Positions 12,435 to 23,754 of a stretch of DNA of 64,000 nucleotides are shown one piece after another (the first letter of the stretch is position 1; each line of letters starts with the position of its first letter). The stretch spans positions 52,274,949 through 52,338,948 of the forward strand of contig NC_069123.1 of the NCBI RefSeq assembly GCF_026914265.1, given 5' to 3'. This DNA comes from Mya arenaria (lineage: Eukaryota; Mollusca; Bivalvia; Myida; Myidae). The notes beneath the pieces are model-generated. The model did no database searches and was not told where the DNA came from. It was given only the letters and a program-made list of their open reading frames with translations. Both the position numbers and the translations under genes were made by a program.

Positions 12435-12773
12435 CCTTTCACTCCTCTCTCATACGCTACACTTCATGCAGTTAAACATTCTTTTACGTAACATTAAAAG
12501 GGACTCGCTCACGTTTTTTGTAAAATGCAATTTTGTGTGACGAAATCAAATGTGGCAAATCATTAGGAGTGTTAAAACTAAAACATCAAACGCTGGAACC
12601 CTTCAGTTGATATTTGCTCGAATCACGTCTTTGAAGACCACATTTGCCATAAGCGTTAAATGGTTATGGTCACTTAATTACGGCTTTATTGTTGCTTGAT
12701 TGGTTAATTTACATTATCACGTGATGTTATCAATGTCTTGTTAAAACTTCAAAATAGCCTTCACTATTAAATA
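12435..12773. other. Intergenic DNA, nothing recognised
   Basis: AT-rich sequence with no repeat or gene that I can identify. Confidence 0.4.
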
Positions 12774-12852
12774 AGTCCTGGTTGCCTAGTGGTACGGTCG
12801 GCGGTTTCTTTTTTTTCTTGAATTTACCATCGTGGATTCGCACCAAACTAAA
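12774..12852 (+). repeat. Possible tRNA-derived SINE head
   Basis: GGTTGCCTAGTGGTACGGTC resembles a pol III box A, and GTGGATTCGCACC about 45 bp later is a weak box B. An intact cloverleaf does not fold and the box B is off consensus, so this is a tRNA-like relic and not a tRNA gene. Confidence 0.3.
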
Positions 12853-13147
12853 ACCAAAATACTTTTTATACTTTTATTGATTTTTTTCTACAATGTCTAT
12901 CATCTGGGACCAATAATACATAATAATCTTACTCCCAGATATCATAGAGTAAAATAATGATAAAGTAAGTGTTTTCAGATGCATTGCCGGGAAAACTAAT
13001 TTTTAGTAAAAAAACATGAGCGAGTACCTTTTAAAGTTTTCCTTTTTATATTTCTTTACTTGTTTTTCATTAAAAAACATTTTATTCTAAGAGTTATCTT
13101 TTTTGTTTTTTTACACAACAACATTTAAAAATGACTTGTGTTAATTT

Positions 13148-13232
13148 TAGGGATGGCAACGAGTACCCGAGTACTCGAGTACTCGATCGAACGTCCGAGT
13201 ACTCGAGTACCAAATCACTACTCGAGTACTCG
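13148..13232 (+). mobile_element. Solo hAT-like terminus with subterminal palindromes
   Basis: It begins TAGGGATGGCAACGAG, matching in layout the TAGGGATGCAAACGAA end of the hAT-type element at 50379. It is followed by repeated GAGTACTCGAGTACTC palindromes and a CGATCGAA box. No opposite terminus was found nearby, so the copy is truncated or decayed. Confidence 0.45.
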
Positions 13233-15020
13233 GAAAAAAATCTATAAAAATCACCAAATACACGATTTAAAGACAAAATATCAGATCTGGTTAGTTGCCA
13301 AGAGGACAATTTACGGTCCCTCTAATCCCCGCTGTATACACAATTGACCTCAATCAATTAGTTGACAGTTGTTGTGATAGTTGCAAACTGTCAACAAAGG
13401 ACCCCTATTTCAAATTAGCACTGATGTCAATTAGCGAAGTTTTGATAGCGGTACTTTCACCTACACTATTCTATTGTATCTCAATTAGAGACCGTTACGA
13501 AAATTGATTTCTTAATGGGCGTATTTTAACTATTTTTGCAATGATTATCACAATTGATTGGTTGATATTAAATCAAGAATTATGAATATTAATGAGGTAA
13601 ACAACAATTGCACAGTACGAAAAACTATCATTTAAAATAAAATAAAATTGTAGAGTAAACAACTCAACAACTGAACTTCGTATTGAATTTAGTTCACTAT
13701 TTTTATGTATGCTATTAATTTATCGTTCATTGTAATTCTAATTGTTGTTCATTTCTGCAGTGCATACTTGTATAAAATGAAACGAATAAGACAAATTTAA
13801 AGCCTGAAACAACATTTGTTTTATTTTTATATCATTTTTTGTTAAAATAGTAAAAATATGTAATGAAAGTTTACTTTAAAGGTGAAAATGACCAATAATA
13901 CGACCAACGCACAATATATATCCGAAAGCCATGATACGCCAAAAATTAACAATTCATCAACTGTTTGAAAAAGCTCCCCAAAAATCGTCCAAATTTACAT
14001 TTTATTTCAATATAGGAGAATTTTTTTTATAAAAGACACCCATTTTGGACAATAAGTTGTTAAAATTTCGGTTCTGAGGGAGGGGCGCAATTCAAAAGGT
14101 TACGCCTTCTTAGTTACGCTTCCTCTAATGTCGAATCCTTGATCCGCCCCTGATTGCCTCTGAAAATAGAACATGTTAAAACCAATTGTAACCGTTGGAT
14201 TGAAACTCAGTCGTATGGGGACCTTATGATTCGTGACTTGCTCAACAGATATCGCCTTTTTTATGCAATAATATGTTTCCAAGAACAAACGTGCAGATCA
14301 GCACTAGAAGGCATGCAGGGCTTCCATGATATACATCATCATGGTCGAGGAAAATGACATCAGGCAGGCGCTAACCAGTCCATAAAAGAGGATTACCACT
14401 GAATAATCGCGAGTAGACTCAAACAAGACCGGAAAGAAGCCATGAAATTTAATAAGGTACTTATGTGGCCGACCCCGAGGGAACACTTTGCTAAATACTT
14501 CTCTCATACAAAGCGAAACATTGCAAGACAGCTAGTGTTAAGATTGGCCAACCTGTAAACGACTAGAGCAAGTGCTCTGGAGGCAGGCTAAGTTTGTCAA
14601 TGTAAGGTTCAAATGCTATAAGACACCTACGAAAAACAAGTCGCTGTGATACCTTTCTTCTACCAAGAGATTAATTGATTTAAGTCGTAAGGCACGGGCG
14701 AACAATATAGAAACCGTAGTACGAAGACCTGATTCACTACGGTATGATCACCAACAACATTTTTATCGAAGTTGAATGTTACACATAGATAATATTTTCT
14801 GTATCTCCAAGAAGTTGTTACACTTCATAAAATCACGTTTACCACAAATTCTTCACCGACCACATGTTTGTTTCGATTGTTTCATGCATACAATTAGTCT
14901 TTGAAATAATAGCATGCGGTAAAACAGTGGATTTTCAGACATAGATAAGCGGAGATTCACCTACATAGCTTCTAACGAATGAACACGTAAACATAACCAT
15001 CGTATCTTCGTTTACTATAG
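13233..15020. other. Intergenic DNA upstream of second transporter
   Basis: AT-rich sequence without a recognisable gene. Short frames near 14100-14500 lack domain motifs. The promoter of the second transporter should lie at the right end, but no core element is clear. Confidence 0.35.
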
Positions 15021-16940
15021 ATGAAAGTTATGGAATTTGAAAAGGAATTAATGTTCAAAGAGGGTGATGGAAAGACTGTAAAGAGTTCACTGGCAAAATT
15101 TGTTGAAACTGGATTTCTCGTGGCAACATGGTTGGCGCTGGTAAGATGCATTTACATTTCAGAAATTATGAAATTTTGCAAAATAAGGGTTCAGACAGCT
15201 TCATTCAATAATTCAGATTTAAAATTAACTCATCATTTGCTGATATTTAACACGATCCATGGTCTATTTCAGGGTCTGTATATGGAAATATTTGGACCAA
15301 CACAAAAGGACTTGGTGTTGAAATTGAATACGGACTATGAAAAGCTCGCATTCGCCACTTCCGGTCGGAGCGTGGGTTTGTTTCCGGGCTGTGTATTGGG
15401 CGGTCTGTTGGTTGATCGATTTGGACAATGGTGTCACCTGATGCTGGCGGTCAGCCTGCACATCGCCGCCGCAGTCACTTTTGCCGTCCCGTACTCCCCC
15501 GACGTCGATGTTCTTTGGGCGCTCTGCTTTATCGGAGGCATAATGGAATCCGTTATTAACATAGGTACAGCTTACTTTCGTTTTGCTTACTCTTGGGTCA
15601 AACAGAAATATTGAGTAGTTAGGTTAGTCAAATACGTATGCTATCTCGTCATGATCTAGAATTTAGTAGAGGACTATCGTTTATCACCTTTGCCTGAGGT
15701 TTAATCTTAGCACTGTTCTGCATTAGTTAACCATTCTTCTTCCAAAGAAAGGTAAGAAGTCTGTATGGTTGATCTGAATATGTTTACATAGTATTTAAAA
15801 CCTATGATGTAGATAAATATCTTCTTTCTGTTACAACTTTTGTACAATAATATCTTTACAGCGGGCCAAAAGTTGATTCTAAACCTTTGGTTGGAAAAGT
15901 CTGCCTCGCCAATGATTCTGTTGCATTCTGGTTACGGAATTGGATCATTCCTGATCCCGCTCTACACCAACCCGTTCCTCGCCCTGGTGAATACAGTGAA
16001 CGTGCCCCTTAATAACACGTTCATAAATGTCACCGAGATGCCTTACATTGGCCATTCTGTTTCCTATTCAAATGTCACACAAGAAACACAAATAATCAAG
16101 GAATCAAAAATAGAATATGCTTACATGATTTCAGCCGGATTAGTTCTATTGCATTCCTTCTCATTTTATTTCTTTCAAATTCGAGAACGAAAGTTTCAAA
16201 AAATAAACATGAACAAGGTCCTTGGCGAAAGCGTCAAAGCTAAGAAAAACAGAAAGCTGATTGATATGGTGAACCCCGCCACGTGCACGGGTGGGCGGAC
16301 TTGGTACGGGGTGCAAATCTTTTCACTGTCAATCCTGTACTTTGCGAACGCCTTCGGCGGGGAGCGCGTCGTGGCCAACTTCATCCGCAGCTTCTCCATT
16401 GACCAGCTTCAATTCTCCAACGACGACGCTTCCTACATCAACACAGCATTCTGGATCAGCTTTACGGTAGGGCGGGTACTGTTCTCAATCGCTGCAAAGT
16501 GGGTGTCTATACGCATCCTGATATTAATCGAAACAGGCGGCCTCACCGTCATTGCCGTTCTCATGAATATTCTCGCCAAGCACAACACCATGGCCCACTG
16601 GGTGTTGGTACAACCACTCGGGGTGTTTATAGCGCCGCTCTGGCCATCTTGTATGGCATGGATCGACTACCACATGGAACTGACCGGGATTGGAATGATG
16701 ATATTCATGTTGGGCGGATCTGTAGGTGGCATTTGCCATTTAAGGCTTATAGGCTACCTGTACGAAAACTTTGGTCCACAGACGTTCCTGTATCAAGTGG
16801 TGGGTTACGCGGGCTTGGCCCTAGTGTTAGCAATCTCTCTTAATGTAGTTGGCTCTCAACATGGAAATAGGTTTTTGTGGAATAGAGTTGAGACAGACAA
16901 AAAGAAGTCATCAATAATATCAGAAAATGATTCTAAATGA
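15021..16940 (+). CDS. MFS transporter, NaGLT1/MFSD4-like (paralogue 2, three exons)
   Basis: Exons 15021-15140, 15273-15564 and 15862-16940 join in phase 0 then phase 1 to give 496 codons. The intron positions are the same as in the gene at 834, and the 292-nt second exon is identical in length, so the pair is a tandem duplication. The second in-frame ATG (15030) aligns better with the paralogue's N-terminus and may be the true start. Motif A reads GGLLVDRFGQ. The central loop and the C-terminal third (GPQTFLYQVVGYAGLALVLA) are nearly identical to paralogue 1, while the extracellular loop after SFLIPLYTNPFLALV differs and has several N-x-T/S sites. Introns are short (132 and 297 bp). Substrate is inferred from family only. 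Confidence 0.88.
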
Positions 16941-17821
16941 CTGACTAATGTTTATGGTAAAACTAACATTAACATATTTATGCTGTACAATTTGTGACCC
17001 TGTGCATCTGCATTCAATTTATATGCAAATTTGGCAAAAATAACAAGATACATGTATGCTACGTCTTAAGAAATACATATACATGTAGTTCATTTTCTTT
17101 TAACTTGTAATAACTTGCATGCGTGTTCGCGTTACAAGCGAATGCATTATTTGAATAATAATATCTACGCATTTAAATTGTATTTATTTTACTAGTTTTG
17201 TTCTTTATGTCGGTATTTTGAAAGTTGAAAAAGCGCGTTAATAAGAATAGTAATTGTTTTTACTAATATTATGTTTCGTAATCAATTTCACTTAGTTTTT
17301 TCTTCATCCATTATAATTGTTTAAAGTTTCAAAGTTCATTCATACACTCAATGCAAACAGAGTTTACAAACATGGTGAAGATATAAATACTTATAAAGAG
17401 GTTTTATGCAGACACATCATGAAAACAAAGTACATTGAGTTTAAAGTTGTCTGAAGGGAATAAATCATTGAGTTTCAAATGCTGTCAAATAACAAATAAA
17501 ATTACAATTATCAATAACTAGAATTATAATTATGTCAAGATGAATCATTTTAAAACAGAAAAATAACAGTATGCCAATTATCAAAATTCTCCGGAACAGA
17601 ATGCATATATAACCTATAGGTATATAGCATGGGAGAGTTCTCCAATTCTAATTCACCAAATAAAATAGGTGTGATATACGTTTCATATTAAACAGTTTTT
17701 AACACTAAGTGGTAAATGATTTTAAAATGTGGTTAACAAATATTGATAGTTTCCTGAAATCATCTTCATTCGTGCTTGTAAAGAATTGCAGGAATATAAC
17801 CTAGCTTGGTGTAAAGTAAAG
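16941..17821. other. 3' flank of second transporter
   Basis: AT-rich sequence. An AATAAA lies near 17493, about 550 bp after the stop, and could be the polyadenylation signal. Nothing else is recognised. Confidence 0.35.
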
Positions 17822-18960
17822 TACAGGGTTAATTTATGTTTTTCTCAGATTTAAAAAAAAAATCAGGACAACGTGTTTTACATTGGTATTCGTCACCTAT
17901 CGTACAATTGCAACGCGTGCATTTTCTATTCTCGTATGTGATATTACTCCATCGTCCAATTTCACATAGCAAATTGTGATTTCTTGTTCGTAATTTTGCA
18001 TAACTTCTTATATTTTTGTCATAGGCGGTATTAAGATATGTTTCCACTTCAAACTCCGTATTAATGTTTTATAAAATCGGAAACTTGTAGACGTGTTTAA
18101 TGTAATGTAATTGCCATTATTAAACAAATCTTTGAACATTTATGTTACTGAGAGGGTTAGCCATCTACAATTAATAAATGTATGTGATAATCAAATTCCA
18201 TGTATGCCTATTTTATTAACATATTTTTTTTAAATATTTATCGAGATGAAATTGTTTTTATGACCGTTATTTTGCAGATCACCATAAAGACAATATATCG
18301 CAGAGTCAAGTTTTGTAGACAGTTTTATGGACTAGGTGTGCCCAAAACTGAATCATCCGTGTTTCTATGTCAGTTCGAATAGGAAATACTCCAATCCCAC
18401 CATACACCAATGCGTTTGGTGTTGAGGATGAAGGCTTAACATGTGCTTCAAAAATTTAAGTTGTACCTGTTTCAATAACTCCAAGTTTCCACATCCCTAT
18501 ATTTCACATCCATAAAGAAGTATTGGTTTAACTAGCTTATCAAACAATTCAATTCGCATATTAAATAGGAGATATAATGATTAAGCCTTTTTTATCAGGC
18601 AATACATTGCTTTTGTAGCTTGGTTTGCAATGTGTTGGGTTATTTGGCAGAAAGAAATGACCCAGAACGACTAAAATATATTACAAGATACGTGTAATCT
18701 TTCACAGTTTTTATGTCCATATTATCAAATTTGAAAGTGTGATTTGTCATTCTACCAGATGAGAATATTACAATCTCTGTCAATATTAACTTTTAAATGT
18801 CATGTAAGACAGTAGTCATGATAGCATTTAAACACTCCTGTAAATAATTTGCAGTTTCACAAACAATGGCTGTGTCATCAGCTTACAAAAGTATAAATAT
18901 TCTCATATGTTGTCATATCATATGTATATGTTCGTGACAAATAGATCATCAATATTTTAC
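17822..18960 (-). pseudogene. Second LINE relic: YADD box to C-terminal zinc knuckle
   Basis: On the minus strand, from about 18890, the frame reads FILL-stop-ADDTAIVCE, a YADD box with Tyr turned into a stop. Then come FKFDNMDIKTVKDYTYL, a LLYGCEIWG-like block with damaged frame, and finally (18047-17829) a C-terminal domain with KLRTRNHNL, CEIGRW, CTRC and a downstream Cys near 17870. This organisation belongs to a different non-LTR lineage from the LINE at 8980. Several stops and frameshifts make it a pseudogene. Confidence 0.8.
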
Positions 18961-19009
18961 TTAACGTTTGTTTATCAATCCCAAATGGTAATTTGAACAG
19001 TATTTAAAG

Positions 19010-19670
19010 ATGCACTCTTACTCCAAAATAAGATTTACCACAATTCATGATATTGAAAACCGGATATGCAACTTTGAAAAGGTGCCTGTTCGTCTAGAAA
19101 AAGAAGGCAGGTGGAATTTTCCCGTGGATCCAGCAACTTTTCCTGCTATTATAATTCGTCATACTCATAATGATCACTGGGTATTAACCATTTTAAATAA
19201 GGAAAATATTTATTTGCTGGAAATTTTGGGTAAAGAGCGAAATATGATACCAGATGGATGAAAATTCAATTGTCCCAAATTTATGGGAGAAATAAAGCTG
19301 AAATAAAGGTATTAATTCCGGACGTTATGAAACAAAATAATAGTATCGACTGTGGACTATATGCCTTTGCGTTTTTAACATCCTATTGTGTTCGTAAAAT
19401 GTTATATTTCCAATTAATATTCGATTACAACAATTTACACTCTCTAGTCCAATGTTAAAAAAATGAATGCATTACCGAATTCCCATTGAAAAGTACAACA
19501 ATAAGTCTTCGAAAAAAGAAATGCGTTAAATCGATCAGTATAATAATTGATTGCATTTGTAAACTTCCGGAGTGTTTTGACAACAAGGTTCAATAAGACG
19601 ACTACAACAAATGGTACGACAAGTATTGCGTTGATGCGCCATATGACGTTTCGCTAGCAAATGTCGAGTA
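19010..19670 (+). pseudogene. Relic of a transposon-linked C48 (Ulp1-like) protease with a PHD-like tail
   Basis: The frame at 19010-19261 contains THNDHWVLTI, the catalytic-His region. After a frameshift, 19258-19458 contains QLSQIYG and KQNNSIDCGLYAFAF, the Gln and Cys regions of Ulp1/adenain-type peptidases. It continues with an LVQC and TEFP block. A further segment (about 19530-19670) reads IDCICKLPECFDNKVQ then WYDKYC, a degraded Cys-rich PHD-like motif. Similar protease-plus-Cys motif proteins are abundant in cnidarian and mollusc genomes and are probably transposon-derived (from memory). Frameshift and lost Cys codons show it is inactive. Confidence 0.65.
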
Positions 19671-20142
19671 TACGTATGGTCTTTATGAAATTGAGTTTAC
19701 ATTTTTTTGTATATTTTTTTTAATATATCGTATTTCCATATTATTCATTATGTCATAGGGTGTATAAATATAATGCCATTTTGTAACATGACCTTTGCAT
19801 ATTTTGCAATTTTTTTTTTTTACATATTTGACATATTTATACCAGGTACATCAACAATTATAAAATCTGTTTAAAGATTCATGTTACTAAAAATTTTGTT
19901 TTATAATAAACAACCCGGTTTTTGAAATAGTGACATGGATTTTGATCTGAATTATTCATTCTTTGTTAATCATTACCTAACAGTAACTTTTTATTGATAG
20001 ACAGATCTAGATCGTTTCAATTCAGCATTTCTTTCCCAAAAAGATTTAAATAATTTTGTTATCAATGCCAGTTAATAACTGATTCCAAAGCTGGTTTGTT
20101 TAATTAATTATGCGTTTTCATATGCCTTCCGTCAATTGTTTT
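19671..20142. other. AT-rich spacer
   Basis: Poly-T and AT-rich runs. I see no gene or classified repeat. Confidence 0.35.
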
Positions 20143-21247
20143 AACAAGAGATGTTGTCAAAATTATTTGGACAATTGAATGGAATCTGCATGGACCGAAA
20201 TGACAGATGATTTGTCATTGACATTGGTTGCCTTTGAGGCAGTTTTAAGACTATGAACATTTAAAGTGTGTGGGTAGAAGGTACAGTATTTTTTATCATG
20301 TTCAGATGATAACTGATATTTGCATGTACAAATGTATCCTCTTAGCAGCAGGGAATAAGTACATATGACGTAATTTAAATGACAAATATGAGATGTGACC
20401 TTGACCTTTGACTTTATAACCTCAAACGCCATATAGGTAATCTTCTGGTCACCCCAACCTAAATGTCAAGTTTGAGGGCCATGGGTGCAGGCATTATCGA
20501 GTTAACACACAGACAAGCTTTTTGCGTTCAAGGATACTAAATTTAATAGGGGTCAACTACTGTTCAGGCCACCAAGTCAAGTTTGAGGGCCATGGGTGCA
20601 GGCATTGTCGAGTAATCACTCGGACAGCCTTTCACATTCAAGGTGACTGTGACCTTGACCTTTGATCCCTAAACTCAACAGGTGTTATCTACTGGCAAGC
20701 CTAGCCTCCGTGTAATGTGTGATGACCAAGGGTCCAGGCATAGTTGAGTTATCACTAGAAGAAGCTTTGTCAACCTTTTCACGTTCAAGGTCACTGTGAC
20801 CTTATCCTTTGACCCGATGACCCCCTAAAACAATAGGGGTCATCTACTGCTCAGGCTCAATCTTCATGTCAAGTTTGATGACCGTAGGTCCAGGAATTGT
20901 CGAGTTTGCGTGCAAGGTCAATGTAACCTTGACCTTTGACCCAATGACCCCTCAATCAATAGGGATCATCTACTTGTCAGACCTAGCCTCATTGTCAAGT
21001 TTGATGACCATAGGTCCAGGCATTGTCGACTTATCACTCAGACAAGCTTTGACAAAATTTTATCATTCAATGTCACTGTGACCTTGACCTTTGACCCCCC
21101 CAAAAAACAAAAGGGGTCATCTACTGGTCAGGCCTAGCCTTCATGTCAAGTTTGATGACAATACGCCTAGGAATTGTTGAGTTAGCACTTGACGGACCGA
21201 CCGACATGTGCAAAGCAAAATACCTCTCTTCTTTGAAGGGGGGCATA
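20143..21247 (+). repeat. GACCTTGACC-type composite bivalve repeat
   Basis: It starts ACAAGAGATGTTGTCAAA and ends GAAGGGGGGCATAA. Between them are about six diverged 110-170 bp internal units with AAGGTCACTGTGACCTTGAC, then TTTGACCC, GGGGTCATCTACTGGTCAGG and GTCAAGTTTGA blocks. The element at 52181-54432 has the same start, units and end. No coding capacity. Confidence 0.85.
20788..20802. promoter_or_regulatory. Perfect ERE-type palindrome inside a repeat
   Basis: AGGTCACTGTGACCT is an exact inverted repeat of AGGTCA with a 3-bp spacer, the consensus estrogen-response element. The same motif recurs in the repeat at 52181-54432. A DR1 motif TGACCTTTGACCC lies at 20930-20942. The motif match is seen; binding is not shown. 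Confidence 0.45.
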
Positions 21248-21320
21248 AAAATGATCTGTTATAAATAAATATGGTACATTTCTTAACCATCTTTGTCATT
21301 ATTACGTTTATTATTTTTAA

Positions 21321-22129
21321 GGTAGCACACCCCTAATAAAAACCTCCACTTGAAACTCTTCAATTTTAATGCTTTAGCCTATGTTGTTAAGCACAGGACA
21401 ACAAATCTTTTGAGGGTTTCGAGGTAGTTGTTGGAATCCAGCTAGAAGCACAAATATATTTTTATTTGTTTCTTCTTTGTTTTCATAAGCTAACATTTTT
21501 TACAGAAGTTGATATTGTATTTTCATTAAAAAGTAATTAAATTCATTTCTACACATAAATATTAGCTTCTGTGAAGATTTACTGAAATAGCTGGTTGGGA
21601 ATTACAAACATTATCTTTTTTAAATGAGATGGTAAAACATTTTGATTTTTTGGCATAAAATGTTCCCAAAAGATTAAAGATAATTATTAATAAAGAACAG
21701 GTCATGAGTATTTCTAGAACTTGTTGATTTTGCTTTTAAACGTCGATGTTCCAATTTTACGCGGTCAAAACAGTATGTTAAAATTGAAATACCATATGGC
21801 TATTTCAGTACAGTATTATTATATGTGTTGGTGATGTGATCAATACTGTATTATTTCTGAATGCAAATATAGTTCTTGTTACTCTGATACCAAATTATTA
21901 CCAAAATGTTGAAAAATAAATGAAATAAAGGATTTTTCTTGTCTCTCGGGTGATGTCGTTTTTATCGACAATTCTGAAATGGGGGTAGGGTAATTCAAAT
22001 TTAAATAAAATTGTTATTTGAAGGTAAATTTCTTTTAAATTTTGTTTTTTGAATCCAGGAAATGATACACATTAAGAAATTTTCAAGCTGATCATAGTTT
22101 GAAATGGTGCGCATTAGGGGTATGCTACC
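21321..22129. mobile_element. TTAA-flanked element with short TIRs
   Basis: The ends GGTAGCACACCCCTAAT and ATTAGGGGTATGCTACC are inverted repeats with one mismatch, flanked on both sides by TTAA (21317-21320 and 22130-22133). TTAA duplication suggests a piggyBac or Kolobok-type nonautonomous element; a TA duplication with one extra TIR base is equally compatible. The interior is AT-rich and non-coding. Confidence 0.65.
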
Positions 22130-22133
22130 TTAA

Positions 22134-23074
22134 ATTAATCCAAAGTTTGTTTGTTTCATTAATGACACTTGATCCCAAACTATATAGGCCAATTACCATC
22201 GTTTCCTCTTTGTTATATATTGGCTGCGCTTTCCCTATATGTCTATATTGGCTGCGCTAATTGCTGGGTTTCTTAACAACCCATCTACATGTATGCTCGC
22301 GCTTGTAATGCAGCATTAACGCTTGAAAGTTGCGATGACATGTCTTATTGACCGTACTCATTTTTTGTAATAAATGCATTGAACACTAACGAGTCAGGGG
22401 CCATGTAGACCGCAGCCTGTACTTTCTTTCCCAAGAAACTAAAACATATACATGGCAGACATATACAATTTAAGGTTCTAAAGTATCGTTGTACTTTAAA
22501 TATTTTTAACAGTAGTAAATATAAGCCAACATGCATCTCAAATAACCTATCTGGAAATAAATTTCCAGGGCATGCCCCGTGCCATTCTCATTCAACAGAG
22601 TTACGTACCTTTCACCTGAGTGACGTTAGATTTTATCACGATCCAACCTCTGATGAATGAGAATGGCCCCGTGCCCACACACATCATTTTAAGCCAAAGA
22701 ATGCCTTCATTGTCATTAGCTCACGGTGAGCCACAATGTATGCATGTGCGCCTACGCAGTATGGGCTTTGGCAGCATACTTCTTTCACGGCCGAACATGA
22801 GCTGTAGCAGATTTGGATTTCTTCATTTATTAACAATACAACACAATGACAACAGTATATGCATAATCAAGATTTTCATTTTTTAAATTACACATTCACA
22901 ATGCACGTGTGATTTAAAGATGGAAGATCATGATTATGATTACGATGAACATTGATTATTAAATAAAAGTCATACATCAGAATAAACATACAAAAAAAGA
23001 AACAGTCCTTGTATTGCTGATTTACAACTTATAAAGGTACCATGTAAATTCAAAGCTATAACAAACAATACTGA

Positions 23075-23112
<38 letters not shown>

Positions 23113-23754
23113 TAATACTTCATTAACAACATGTAAAATTATTAATGCAATGTCATTGAAACAAATAGTCTTTAATTCACTTTAAAAGTAAACATTTACT
23201 TCATCTACAAGGTGGCAATAATGGCCATATATCGCTCACCGGAGTACCAGTATCATTGCACTTGATGTAATCTCAAATTACAGGGTTGTTAATGGTACAG
23301 AGTATACATGTATTTGCCAAATGTTTTAAATGATCTTGGGTGGATTTCAAAATGAAACTTATGGTAACCATTGACTCCATTATCTGTATAGGTCCATTAT
23401 TTATATCAAGTAATCCCATTAGCTACTCCATTCTTAGATCAAAATAATACTAATTTTGAAAACCACCACTGACCATGTCCAATATGACATGAAGCCGAAT
23501 TGAGGACAAGAGAAAATTCATACAAGAATATAACCTATATAAGCTTTCCAAGTTTGATGAAAATCAGGTTGAAAATGTTGTCTACAATAATGTTAAGGTT
23601 TTTGTCATAATTTTATGTGAAATCCATTTTGGCAAACCATACCCTGAGTGGGAACCAGTTTGGTACGAAAATTTTGACTGTAGAGTGATAACTTAATAGT
23701 TTTTATTTACTATTTTTAACCAATTTTCAACAAACATGGTCAAAGTATCATAAC
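22134..23754. other. Intergenic DNA with a small inverted repeat
   Basis: GCCATTCTCATTCA (22581-22594) is mirrored by TGAATGAGAATGGC (22654-22667). A (TA)n tract is at 23079-23110. Nothing coding is recognised. Confidence 0.45.
23079..23110. repeat. (TA)n microsatellite
   Basis: Sixteen uninterrupted TA dinucleotides. Confidence 0.95.

Noticed and set aside
12774..12852. tRNA gene
   Set aside because: Box A-like sequence present but box B is off consensus and acceptor/anticodon stems do not pair.
14100..14507. Short frames on both strands with some codon bias
   Set aside because: No domain motif, no splice-supported extension, and they overlap each other on opposite strands.
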